DNA of 41,505 bases from Leadbetterella sp964423865 (GTDB lineage: Bacteria; Bacteroidota; Bacteroidia; Cytophagales; Spirosomataceae): positions 1 through 41,505 of the forward strand of contig CAYRGN010000031.1 in NCBI GenBank assembly GCA_964423865.1. The letters are read 5' to 3'. Under the pieces are notes generated by a model, which was given only the letters and a program-made list of their open reading frames with translations, did not search any database and was not told the origin of the DNA. The translations under genes were made by a program, and so were the position numbers. Positions 16,948-25,036 of the stretch are shown here, piece by piece (position 1 is the first letter of the stretch; every line of letters starts with the position of its first letter).

Positions 16948-18448
16948 TTATTTTTTTCTCAGGAAACTGTCGGCGGAACTGGACACACTTTGGAGGGGAA
17001 CGCGGCTTCTGACTTGTTTTTCTCAGGAAAAGGATGAAGTGGTGCTGGGGTTTTCTAATAATTTGTATCTGAAATGTATTCTGAAACCGGATTTTTCGGC
17101 CCTTACGGTGGTCGACGACTTCAACAGGGCGCGGAAAAACTCGGTGTCGTTGTGGGAGGAACTATATGGGGGAGAAGTACGGGAAATTAGTACGTTTCAA
17201 AATGAACGGGCGGTCAAAATAGCCATAGGAGTAGATTTTACGTTGGTCATTAAACTGTTTGGAAACCGTCCGAATCTGCTGGTTTACAAAGGAGATGTCT
17301 TGGTGGCCATGTTTAATAATAGGTTATTGACCGATAAAAACCTGAAACTTCAGGATTTTGACCGGGAGCTTAAAGCAGACTTTGCTACCTTTCAAAGCCT
17401 GGACGGAAATTACCGGAAACAGTTTTTTACTTTTGGGAAAGACCTGTTTGAGGCGGTGGATCGGGGTTTAGATGGGCTGACTACTTCTGGAAAGTGGGAG
17501 AAACTGCATACATTTCTTTCCTATCTTGAAAATCCCCGGTTTTATATTGATCAGAGAGGGTTAGTTCCTAAATTGTCGCTTTTGGAAGGGGAAGAACAGC
17601 CGGATGCTGTTTCGGCCCTTCGTACTTTTGTAGGGCTTTACCAGAAAATAACGGCTACCGACCGCCTGAAAGCAGGACTGAGCGCGAAGTTATTGAAAGA
17701 TATTACCAAAACCCGAAGCTACATCACGACTACCCGGAATAAACTGGAGGCGTTGATGTCCGGGGTGAAAAATGAAGAAATCGGGAATATTCTGATGGCC
17801 AACCTGCACACATTGAAGGAGGGGAATACGGAAGTAGAATTGTATAACTTTTATACGAATGAACCGATCAATATCAAGCTGAAAAAGGAGCTTTCACCAC
17901 AGAAAAACGCAGAGACATACTACAGGAAGAGCAAGAACGAAAGAATAGAAACGGAAACTGCGGAGCAGAATCTCCTTGCGGCAGAAAATAAGCTGCTGCA
18001 TTTGATAGAAAAGCTGAAGGAAGTGGAAGCAACGGAAGATATAAGGCAGTTGCGCAACCTTTTAAAGGACGAGACTTCTCTGGGTACCGATACGAAAGAC
18101 GATTTCCCCTTTAAAGAATACCTGTACAAAGGCACCAAAATCTGGGTGGGGCGCAACGCCAAAAACAATGATCTTTTGTTGACGCGGTACGCGCATAAGG
18201 ACGATTGGTGGCTGCATGCCCGTGACACTCCCGGTTCACACGTGGTGATCAAAGATCCTAAACCGTCTATAGAGACGCTGGAGTATGCGGCATCGCTGGC
18301 GGCTGCATATTCCAAACGAAAATCAGAGCAGCTGGTAACGGTGATTTATACCCAGAAAAAATACGTGCGAAAGGCGAAAAATCTGGCGCCCGGACAGGTT
18401 ATTGTGGAAAGAGAACAAACGCTGCTGGTAGAACCGAATGACGGATAG
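16937..18448 (+). CDS. NFACT-family protein, RqcH-like ribosome quality control factor
   Basis: This 503-residue protein has the NFACT architecture: an N-terminal NFACT-N domain (about 1-180), a long charged helical middle (about 230-375, probably coiled coil), and a C-terminal NFACT-R/DUF814 domain. The last is recognisable from IWVGRNAKNNDLLL, DDWWLHARDTPGSHVVI and YTQKKYVRKAKN. In Bacillus, RqcH binds stalled 50S-peptidyl-tRNA complexes and directs alanine tailing. That role is inferred by homology here. It is slightly shorter than Firmicutes RqcH. It overlaps the Ppx/GppA gene by 11 bases. Confidence 0.88.
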   Translation: MHNNYFFLRKLSAELDTLWRGTRLLTCFSQEKDEVVLGFSNNLYLKCILKPDFSALTVVDDFNRARKNSVSLWEELYGGEVREISTFQNERAVKIAIGVDFTLVIKLFGNRPNLLVYKGDVLVAMFNNRLLTDKNLKLQDFDRELKADFATFQSLDGNYRKQFFTFGKDLFEAVDRGLDGLTTSGKWEKLHTFLSYLENPRFYIDQRGLVPKLSLLEGEEQPDAVSALRTFVGLYQKITATDRLKAGLSAKLLKDITKTRSYITTTRNKLEALMSGVKNEEIGNILMANLHTLKEGNTEVELYNFYTNEPINIKLKKELSPQKNAETYYRKSKNERIETETAEQNLLAAENKLLHLIEKLKEVEATEDIRQLRNLLKDETSLGTDTKDDFPFKEYLYKGTKIWVGRNAKNNDLLLTRYAHKDDWWLHARDTPGSHVVIKDPKPSIETLEYAASLAAAYSKRKSEQLVTVIYTQKKYVRKAKNLAPGQVIVEREQTLLVEPNDG

Positions 18449-18534
18449 GGCTGGAATCTCTCTTAAACATATAAATTCGGGTAAAATAGCTCTTTTTGGT
18501 TTACAGGAAAAATATCAGAGCGGCCTGTTTGGGT

Positions 18535-18999
18535 TTACATCAGTCGATTATCCCAGGTGAAATCTTCCTTTTCCAGTATCCGGACTTTGGTAAGGAAATC
18601 AGGATGTGAAGTATTGATCAGGTAATTGAACTCCTTGGGAATAATAGCGGAAGGTACTTTGAGTAAGAGTTTTTCCCTGGCCTGATACCAACGGGAGCCT
18701 ATGGCTTGCAAAGTATTGTAATTTGCAAGACTATGCCAATTGCCCCGTAAATCTCCTACGGTTTGAATGTCATTTTCTTCGGCATTTATAGTAATAACCA
18801 ATAGCTTATACGCACTTCCCAAATCTATGGAAGACCGGTGTACCACGAGTTCAAGAGCAGAGAGGGCTCTTGAGCTTCCCGTATAAATGACGTATTCCTG
18901 CTCCTTGTTCCAGCGATTTGCCGCTCCTGAAGCTATGAGGGAATGCGCATATTTTTCTTTCCGAATATTGTAAACCAAAAATTCAGGCATTTTCTCCAA
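18535..18999 (-). CDS. RES-domain toxin (NAD+-degrading type II toxin)
   Basis: This is a 154-residue RES-family toxin. The conserved pattern is visible: NRWNKEQEYVIYTGSSRALSALE (residues about 28-50). It supplies the Arg, Tyr and Ser of the RES site and the downstream ALELVVH glutamate. Known RES toxins degrade intracellular NAD+, stopping growth. The gene starts inside the 3' end of the antitoxin gene (17-base overlap), the usual order for Xre-RES modules. The length is normal and no frameshift is seen, so it is probably active when unneutralised. Confidence 0.9.
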   Translation of the reverse strand: MEKMPEFLVYNIRKEKYAHSLIASGAANRWNKEQEYVIYTGSSRALSALELVVHRSSIDLGSAYKLLVITINAEENDIQTVGDLRGNWHSLANYNTLQAIGSRWYQAREKLLLKVPSAIIPKEFNYLINTSHPDFLTKVRILEKEDFTWDNRLM

Positions 19000-19408
19000 A
19001 TTCCATGGCCGTTAGCCTGCCATCAATAAGCCGGATGCCTGAAATAGTTTCGAGGAAATCCATGGGGGCCTTGTGATCTAAGAAGAAGTTTTCTTGCATG
19101 AGCCATTTTTCAAACTTGTCTTTAGATTCAAAGACCTCGGTGCCGTGTTTGTAAAGCGACAGTAAAAAAACCACGTGTTCCTGGGTGTTGTCTTTAAGCT
19201 GGACATCTTTGGTTTTGTAGTTTCTGAACGTACGGGGAGTGATATTCAGCCATCTCGAAATGACTTCATCGGTAAGAGTAACGACTTCATCAAGCACCTT
19301 GACATAGCCAGTACCGATGTTCATCTTTGTGGTATAGTGATACATGGCGGCAGGCTCATTTACCATAGGTAGCTCACAAACGATATCTTTGTATTCTACA
19401 GGTTTCAT
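18983..19408 (-). CDS. Xre/MbcA/ParS-type antitoxin (DUF2384)
   Basis: This is a 141-residue antitoxin. The N-terminal part holds a helix-turn-helix (VTLTDEVISRWLNITPRTFR, about residues 43-62) for DNA binding. The C-terminal half is the DUF2384 toxin-binding domain, with its typical pattern of a helical region, a conserved EKWL stretch, and a tail ending in DGRLTAMEFG. It neutralises the downstream RES toxin and probably represses its own promoter. Two direct repeats just upstream are candidate operators. Confidence 0.9.
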   Translation of the reverse strand: MKPVEYKDIVCELPMVNEPAAMYHYTTKMNIGTGYVKVLDEVVTLTDEVISRWLNITPRTFRNYKTKDVQLKDNTQEHVVFLLSLYKHGTEVFESKDKFEKWLMQENFFLDHKAPMDFLETISGIRLIDGRLTAMEFGENA

Positions 19409-19431
19409 TGGGGACTTTGCTTTTTTTGTGT

Positions 19432-19473
19432 AAAAGTAAGGATATTTTTCCGGATTGAAAAGGATATTTTTCC
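19432..19473 (-). promoter_or_regulatory. Antitoxin operator repeats and -7 box
   Basis: A 14-base sequence, AAGGATATTTTTCC, occurs twice (19438-19451 and 19460-19473), exactly 22 bases apart. That is two helical turns, so both copies face the same side of the DNA. On the minus strand a near-consensus -7 box (TACTTTTA, 19439-19432) abuts the first copy. Position and phasing fit autoregulation by the antitoxin. Confidence 0.6.
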
Positions 19474-19524
19474 TTTTTTTGATATATAGTGCTGGATTTC
19501 AATAAAAAAGTAAAAATGTGTGCC

Positions 19525-19773
19525 TCACAGTATCCAGTTCTTGAAATAGAAATAGTATATAATGATGCCCACAGTAGCCAGTGCAATCATCAGTGAAAGC
19601 CAAAAATGCCGAAAGCTATCTTTTGAAAAAAGATAATATACGATACCAATTAAAATCCAAAGTGCATAGATAACGGTCTGGAAGGTATCGTTAAAGTCAT
19701 CCAAAATGAGGTATAGCCCCAGTAGAATAAAGGCTATCCAGGTAAATCTAATAAAGTAAAATCTCATGGTCAT
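19525..19773 (-). CDS. Small three-helix membrane protein, function unknown
   Basis: This is a predicted 82-residue hydrophobic protein starting MTMRFYFIRF. Three membrane segments are visible, at about residues 8-24, 33-49 and 58-76, joined by short polar loops. It belongs to no family I recognise. The same reading frame stays open far upstream, over the divergent hydroxylase gene, but that part is antisense shadow. Starts at 19767, 19773 or 19794 are all possible. It lies between the toxin-antitoxin module and the hydroxylase gene. Its composition and position support a real gene, but no motif proves it. Confidence 0.5.
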   Translation of the reverse strand: MTMRFYFIRFTWIAFILLGLYLILDDFNDTFQTVIYALWILIGIVYYLFSKDSFRHFWLSLMIALATVGIIIYYFYFKNWIL

Positions 19774-19896
19774 ACGGGTTCCATTGTGTTTCATTACAAA
19801 GTAAAAGAATTTTTCAGGATAAAGTATGTTTTTTTTCGAAAAGAAATAATCAATTGTATTATTTGTTTTAGCAATTAATTGTAGTAAATTGGCCTT

Positions 19897-21627
19897 ATGA
19901 ATACCTTTAATAATGAACAGGTAGCGAATCTTCCCCGGCATCTCCGTCAGTATGTGGTAGATCAGTACTATGAAAAATATACGTGGATAAATCAGGCGGT
20001 GTGGCGCTATGTGATGCGCCAGAATTACAGTTACCTGAAGCATGTGGCCTATTATCCTTATATACGCGGACTGGAGCAGGCCGGTCTGAGTATTGAACGT
20101 ATCCCTGACCTGCAGACCATCAATGATCACCTGGGGCAGATCGGTTGGGGGGCGGTGACAGTAGACGGTTTCATACCTCCTTCTGCCTTTATGGAATATC
20201 AGCAATACCGGGTTTTGGTGATAGCAGCAGACATTCGTCAGTTGAAGCATATTGAGTATACGCCGGCCCCGGATATTATTCATGAGAGTGCCGGACACGC
20301 ACCCATTATTGTAGAACCCGAATACAATCATTATCTGAGTTACTTTGGCAGTATCGGCGCTAAAGCCATGTTCTCGGCAAAGGATTTTGAGTTATATGAA
20401 GCCATTCGCCAATTAAGTATCTTAAAGGAAACACCGGGTACGGATCCGGAGCAGATTACAGAGGCAGAAGAAGCGTTAAGGCAGATTTCGGAGAATATGG
20501 GAGAGCCTTCTGAAATGGCCTTGCTTAGTCGCCTGCATTGGTGGACGGTGGAGTACGGGTTAATAGGAACGCCGGAAGTTCCCCGGATATACGGAGCCGG
20601 CCTGTTGTCTTCTATAGGGGAGAGCAGTACCTGCATGCAGGCAGATGTACCCAAACTCTGGTATACTCCAGACGCGGTGAATTATCCGTTTGATATCACG
20701 AAGCCTCAGCCTCAGCTGTTTGTGACGCCTGATTTTGCTAACCTGATGGAAGTTTTGGAGGACTTTGCAGATACGATGGCTTTTCGGACCGGGGGGGAAG
20801 CCGGACTCAGGAAAGCGGTAGATTCGGGGAATGTGGCAACCATCAGGTATTCTTCGGGTCTGGAGGTTAGCGGTATTTTTGTCGCTTACCGGGTAGATGG
20901 GGGAAAGCTCTCGTTTGTTCGCACAGAAGGTGCTTCCGCACTGGCTTATAAAGGAATAGAACTGGAGGGTCACTCCCGGAATTACCATACGGGCGGATTT
21001 TCTTCACCGGTAGGTCGGTTGAGAGAAGATGGCGCACTTTTGGAAGAGTTTTCTCCGGAAGAACTGGTGAGTCGCGGTATAGAAACGGGTGGGGTGTGTC
21101 GACTGGATTTTGAAAGCGGGATTGTGGTGGAAGGAGTATTGGCGGCTTCGTTTTTCCGAGACGGAAAGTTGCTGATGTTAAGTTTCAGGGAATGTACGGT
21201 ACGTGACCCGGAGGGTGAAATTTTATTTTTGCCGGAGTGGGGTACGTACGACATGGCCGTAGGAGAGAAGATTGTGAGTGTTTTTAACGGTCCTGCTGAT
21301 AAATCGGCCTGGGAAGAAATGCAGTATGTGAGTAAGCGAAAAACGGAAACCTTGGAGTATGATGAAAAAACACTGAAATTGCACGATATTTACGGAGAGA
21401 TCAGGAGGATAAGGGAAGGTGGTTCGGGAAGTTTGGCAGATCTTTTTCGGATATTGCGGGAAGAATACCCTGATGACTGGCTGGCTTCCCTTGAAATCCG
21501 GGAAATAGCCGGGGGAGACCTGGCGCGGGATGTGGAGGTTTACCTGGACTTCCTGAAGGATAACAAAACGGAATATACCAAATTAATAGCAGACGGGTTA
21601 CAGGTGATCCGGTCGGGAGAAGTGTAA
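19897..21627 (+). CDS. Aromatic amino acid hydroxylase (phenylalanine hydroxylase-like) with C-terminal extension
   Basis: This is a 576-residue protein. Residues about 10-300 form the pterin-dependent aromatic amino acid hydroxylase domain. Iron ligands are visible as His129 and His134 in IIHESAGHAP and Glu219 in WWTVEYGL. It likely hydroxylates phenylalanine (or tyrosine or tryptophan) using tetrahydropterin and O2. It lacks an N-terminal ACT domain. After residue ~310, about 265 residues form an extension I cannot assign. This part is beta-rich and then helical, with charged repeats near the end. The next gene, an SDR, starts 2 bases later and may be functionally linked. Confidence 0.9.
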   Translation: MNTFNNEQVANLPRHLRQYVVDQYYEKYTWINQAVWRYVMRQNYSYLKHVAYYPYIRGLEQAGLSIERIPDLQTINDHLGQIGWGAVTVDGFIPPSAFMEYQQYRVLVIAADIRQLKHIEYTPAPDIIHESAGHAPIIVEPEYNHYLSYFGSIGAKAMFSAKDFELYEAIRQLSILKETPGTDPEQITEAEEALRQISENMGEPSEMALLSRLHWWTVEYGLIGTPEVPRIYGAGLLSSIGESSTCMQADVPKLWYTPDAVNYPFDITKPQPQLFVTPDFANLMEVLEDFADTMAFRTGGEAGLRKAVDSGNVATIRYSSGLEVSGIFVAYRVDGGKLSFVRTEGASALAYKGIELEGHSRNYHTGGFSSPVGRLREDGALLEEFSPEELVSRGIETGGVCRLDFESGIVVEGVLAASFFRDGKLLMLSFRECTVRDPEGEILFLPEWGTYDMAVGEKIVSVFNGPADKSAWEEMQYVSKRKTETLEYDEKTLKLHDIYGEIRRIREGGSGSLADLFRILREEYPDDWLASLEIREIAGGDLARDVEVYLDFLKDNKTEYTKLIADGLQVIRSGEV

Positions 21628-21629
21628 GT

Positions 21630-22331
21630 ATGAATATAGTAGTGACGGGAGCCGGCAGCGGGTTGGGCTTCGAAATTGTACTGGAGTTTATCCGGAAGAC
21701 GGAGCATAAGGTAGTAGCGGTTTCCCGAAACGGGGAAAACCTGAAAAGGCTACTGGAAATAGCCCGGGGGCTGAACCCGGAGTGTACCTTGCTGCCTGTG
21801 AGTTTTGATCTCGCCAATGACGATATGGAGCTGCTGGAAGATTTTGTATTGAAATCACTGGGTACGGTGGATGTTCTGATCAATAACGCGGGGCAGTTGG
21901 TCAATAAACCTTTTATGAAAACTACGGCAGAGGATTTAGCCCGTATGCTGGATGTAAACGTGGTTAGTCATTTTAAACTGTCGAAAGCGCTGGTTCCGTT
22001 GATGCTCCGGGGCGGACATATCGTCAATATCGGGAGCATGGGTGGTGTGCAGGGAAGCGTAAAGTTCCCGGGTTTGGCAGCTTATTCTTCGAGCAAAGCC
22101 GCCCTGCATATCCTGACGGAGTGCATGGCTCTCGAACTGGCCGAATACAAAATCAAAGTCAACTGCCTGGCGTTGGGATCTGTGCAGACCGAAATGCTGG
22201 AAGAAGCATTTCCAGGGTATCAAAGCCCGGTACAGGCTTTTGAAATGGGTGCCTATGTGGCGGATTTTGCTCTAAATGCCTCCCGGTTTTATAACGGTAA
22301 AGTGATCCCTCTTTCGGTGACTACACCTTAA
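21630..22331 (+). CDS. Short-chain dehydrogenase/reductase (SDR)
   Basis: This is a 233-residue classical SDR. The cofactor motif TGAGSGLG is at residues 6-13, NNAG at 85-88, and the catalytic Ser136, Tyr152 and Lys156 (AAYSSSKAAL) are all present. The substrate is unknown. Its start lies 2 bases after the stop of the aromatic amino acid hydroxylase gene, so the two are co-transcribed. A role in reducing the dihydropterin or an aromatic product is possible but only inferred. The 3' end overlaps the convergent peptidase gene by 11 bases. Confidence 0.88.
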   Translation: MNIVVTGAGSGLGFEIVLEFIRKTEHKVVAVSRNGENLKRLLEIARGLNPECTLLPVSFDLANDDMELLEDFVLKSLGTVDVLINNAGQLVNKPFMKTTAEDLARMLDVNVVSHFKLSKALVPLMLRGGHIVNIGSMGGVQGSVKFPGLAAYSSSKAALHILTECMALELAEYKIKVNCLALGSVQTEMLEEAFPGYQSPVQAFEMGAYVADFALNASRFYNGKVIPLSVTTP

Positions 22332-23562
22332 GCGGGGAATAATACAGTGTACTGCAATTTTCCTTTGTGAGAAACGAGCTAGCCGCACGCATTATTTCGT
22401 GGTGTTCTATAGATTCCAATTGGAGGATGGCTTCATTGGCGAGGTTAACATTGCCAGCATTGGCGGCAAAAGCCAGTTTCATGGCCCGGTTGAGCATTTC
22501 AGTTTCATTGAATTTGTCGAGTGAAGCCGCCTGGGTTTTTACCTTATCCAGTTTTTCTTGGTAGTCGGGATTTTGTAGTATATTTTCCAGGCACGATTCT
22601 ATAGCGGCATCGGCTTCTTCCAGAGATACATCCGGGTTTACAGAGCCGTTAATCAGGAAAAGGCCCCCGTCCAGGTATGCCATATTTTGGGCGGATATTC
22701 CAGTGAAGAGCTGATTTTCTTTGACAAGTTGCTGATACAGGAGAGAAGATCTGCCTTTTCCGGTAATTTCACCAAACAGGTCAAGCGCATAGTGTTCACG
22801 CGAGTGCTTTCTGGGGGTATGGAAGGCTTTGTAAAGGGTTTTTACGGGTACATTGGCTTTATGGAAGAGGCGACGGGGTTCGGATTGCGCCGGTTCGGAA
22901 GGGAAATTTTTGGGTTGAATTTTCCCGGAGGGAATATCGCCAAACCATTTTCGCGCCAGTTGTTCTATTTGGGCGGTGGTGACATTGCCGGCAACCGCCA
23001 GTACGGCATTATTCGGCAGGTAGTGGCGGTAAAAAAAATCTTTCACATCCTGGAGGGTAGCTTCGCGGATATGGCTGATTTCTTTACCGATGGTGGGCCA
23101 GCTGTAGGGGTGTTTTTTATAGATCAACGGCCTGAACTTCAGCCAGAGGTCTCCGTAAGGTTGATTGAGGTAGCGTTGTTTAAACTCTTCAATGACTACA
23201 TTTTTCTGAACTTCGAGCACTTTAGGATCAAAAGAAAGGCCCAGCATGCGGTCGGATTCCAACCAGAAAGCGGTTTCGATATTCTGATAGGGCAGGGTAA
23301 TATAGTAATTGGTGATATCGGGAGAAGTGAAGGCATTGTTATTGCCTCCTGCTTTTTGGAGGGGTTCATCAAAGGAGGGGATATGGCGGGAACCGCCGAA
23401 CATGAGGTGTTCAAACAGGTGCGCGAAGCCGGTTTTACCGGGATGTTCGTCTCTTGACCCTACATTGTAACAAAGATTAAAGGCGGCGGTCAGGCTTTTG
23501 GGGTCCTCATGTACGTATATCCGCAGGCCATTCTGCAGTTCGAAGCAATTGAAATCTGTCAT
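22321..23562 (-). CDS. M16 family zinc metallopeptidase (single-half type)
   Basis: This is a 413-residue peptidase of the pitrilysin/processing-peptidase family. The inverted zinc motif HLFEH is at residues 48-52, followed by the family MFGG. The distal glutamate lies in a VVIEEFKQRY segment near residue 120. The C-terminal domain is the inactive-like M16 partner fold. No signal peptide is obvious. In Bacteroidota such peptidases are often paired with a second M16 protein, but only one copy is present here. It is convergent with the SDR gene and divergent from ispF. Confidence 0.92.
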   Translation of the reverse strand: MTDFNCFELQNGLRIYVHEDPKSLTAAFNLCYNVGSRDEHPGKTGFAHLFEHLMFGGSRHIPSFDEPLQKAGGNNNAFTSPDITNYYITLPYQNIETAFWLESDRMLGLSFDPKVLEVQKNVVIEEFKQRYLNQPYGDLWLKFRPLIYKKHPYSWPTIGKEISHIREATLQDVKDFFYRHYLPNNAVLAVAGNVTTAQIEQLARKWFGDIPSGKIQPKNFPSEPAQSEPRRLFHKANVPVKTLYKAFHTPRKHSREHYALDLFGEITGKGRSSLLYQQLVKENQLFTGISAQNMAYLDGGLFLINGSVNPDVSLEEADAAIESCLENILQNPDYQEKLDKVKTQAASLDKFNETEMLNRAMKLAFAANAGNVNLANEAILQLESIEHHEIMRAASSFLTKENCSTLYYSPLKV

Positions 23563-23579
23563 ATCATGGTTTTGAAGGC

Positions 23580-23597
23580 CAAAATTACGTAAATTTG
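23580..23597. promoter_or_regulatory. Back-to-back -7 boxes for M16 peptidase and ispF
   Basis: Minus-strand TAATTTTG (23587-23580) and plus-strand TAAATTTG (23590-23597) both match TAnnTTTG and are only 2 bases apart, pointing outward. Both starts (23562 and 23617) are close. Two RNA polymerases could hardly bind at once, so the promoters may exclude each other. Confidence 0.5.
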
Positions 23598-23616
23598 GCT
23601 TTTAAAGAAGTAAATT

Positions 23617-24096
23617 ATGCAATTCAGAATCGGACACGGGTATGATGTTCATCAGCTTAGCGCGGGCTACGAGCTAAGTGTGGGAGGGGTGAAGATTCCG
23701 CATACGGTGGGGTCTATGGGGCATTCAGACGCGGATGTGCTGCTACACGCGCTTTGTGATGCCTTGCTGGGAGCTTTGTCTTTGGGTGATATCGGTACGC
23801 ATTTTAAAAATACGGACCCCAGGTGGAAGGGTATGTCCAGTATCTATTTCCTGGAGGAGGTGAATAAAATGATTGAGGCGAAAGGTTATGCGGTAGGCAA
23901 TGTGGATGCAACGTTGATTCTGGAAGAACCGAAGATAGGGAAGTACATTCCGGAGATGAAAAGGGCAATTTCAGGTTGTCTGGGAATAGAAGAAGATGCA
24001 GTCTCGATTAAGGCCACTACCTCGGAAACGGTAGGTTTTGTAGGCCGGAAGGAAGGTCTTGAGGCGCATGCGGTATGCATTTTGTATAAAAAGTAA
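23617..24096 (+). CDS. ispF: 2-C-methyl-D-erythritol 2,4-cyclodiphosphate synthase
   Basis: This 159-residue protein matches IspF across its length. It cyclises CDP-methylerythritol phosphate in the MEP isoprenoid pathway, working as a homotrimer. The zinc ligands are visible as Asp10 and His12 in GHGYDVHQL and a third His in GHSDADVLLHALCDA. The TTSETVGFVGR segment near the C-terminus contributes the CDP pocket. It is placed just before dapA, with a short gap that contains a separate -7 box. Its presence implies isoprenoids are made by the MEP route. Confidence 0.97.
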   Translation: MQFRIGHGYDVHQLSAGYELSVGGVKIPHTVGSMGHSDADVLLHALCDALLGALSLGDIGTHFKNTDPRWKGMSSIYFLEEVNKMIEAKGYAVGNVDATLILEEPKIGKYIPEMKRAISGCLGIEEDAVSIKATTSETVGFVGRKEGLEAHAVCILYKK

Positions 24097-24128
24097 AAAT
24101 AGTTTGCGGGCTGAAAATAGAAACATTC

Positions 24129-24136
24129 TAAATTTG
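24129..24136 (+). promoter_or_regulatory. Promoter for dapA (-7 TAAATTTG)
   Basis: TAAATTTG matches TAnnTTTG and lies 18 bases before the dapA ATG. A TTTG at 24103-24106 sits 22 bases upstream, an acceptable -33 spacing. Confidence 0.5.
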
Positions 24137-24154
24137 TAAAAATATTTATTGAAC

Positions 24155-25036
24155 ATGAAAGAACTATATGGCTTGGGAACAGCCTTGACCACTCCTTTTA
24201 CAGAAGATAACCGGGTAGATTTTCCGGCATTAAGGAAGCATCTGGATTATCTGAATAAGGAAGGTATTGACTATTATGTAGTGAACGGAACCACCGGTGA
24301 ATCTGCTACTTTGAGAAAGGAGGAAAGCGCGGAAATCCTGGAATACGTAAAACAATACAATGAAGGTAAGCGGCCTATAGTTTATGGTATTGGCGGCAAC
24401 AATACCCAGGGGGTTCTGGATATTATAGGGGCGACTGATTTTACGGGGGTGACCGCTCTTCTTTCGGTATGTCCGTATTATAATAAGCCTTCGCAGAGAG
24501 GAATTTATCTCCATTTCAAGGCCATTGCCGATGCGAGTCCGGTACCGGTGATTTTGTACAATGTACCTGGCAGAACCGTCATTTCCATGAGTGTGGAGAC
24601 CATCGCCGAGCTGGCAGCTCACCCAAATATCATTGGATTGAAAGACGCATCCAGCAGTATTGAAGTGGCCATTGATTTGTCGCGCACGCTTCCGGACGAT
24701 TTTCTTTTGCTTTCGGGTGACGATAATCTTTTTACCGCCCAGGCCAGTTTAGGGTATAAGGGGGTAATTTCTGTGATCGGTAACGGTTTCCCTAAGGAAT
24801 TTTACGAGCTGGTACAATCGGCATTGGCCGGAGATTTTGAGAACGCGAAGAAGTTGCAAGGGAAATTTCTTGATTTTGACACCTTGCTTTATGTGGAATC
24901 CAACCCGGTAGGTATCAAGTGTGTGCTGGATATTAAGGGCATTTATGACGGGCGGGTGCGTTTACCTCTGGCGAAGGCCTCCGATGAACTTTATACAAAA
25001 ATGGAAGCATCTATGCGAAAGGAAGGATTTTTATGA
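24155..25036 (+). CDS. dapA: 4-hydroxy-tetrahydrodipicolinate synthase
   Basis: This is a 293-residue DapA aldolase, which condenses pyruvate with aspartate semialdehyde in lysine and diaminopimelate synthesis. The Schiff-base lysine is in IIGLKDASSS. The Thr-Thr pair of the proton relay is in NGTTGESATL, and the tyrosine is in ILYNVPGRT. The start is placed on the ATG at 24155. A TTG two codons earlier is also possible. The stop overlaps the following PAP2 gene by 4 bases (ATGA), so the two are coupled. Confidence 0.96.
   Translation: MKELYGLGTALTTPFTEDNRVDFPALRKHLDYLNKEGIDYYVVNGTTGESATLRKEESAEILEYVKQYNEGKRPIVYGIGGNNTQGVLDIIGATDFTGVTALLSVCPYYNKPSQRGIYLHFKAIADASPVPVILYNVPGRTVISMSVETIAELAAHPNIIGLKDASSSIEVAIDLSRTLPDDFLLLSGDDNLFTAQASLGYKGVISVIGNGFPKEFYELVQSALAGDFENAKKLQGKFLDFDTLLYVESNPVGIKCVLDIKGIYDGRVRLPLAKASDELYTKMEASMRKEGFL

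Noticed and set aside
19774..20331. Long minus-strand frame continuing over the hydroxylase gene
   Set aside because: This part is antisense to the strongly supported hydroxylase coding region; only the hydrophobic part below 19773 is plausible.
22687..23457. 256-codon plus-strand frame inside the M16 peptidase gene
   Set aside because: It is antisense to a gene with clear catalytic motifs and shows no recognisable domain of its own.
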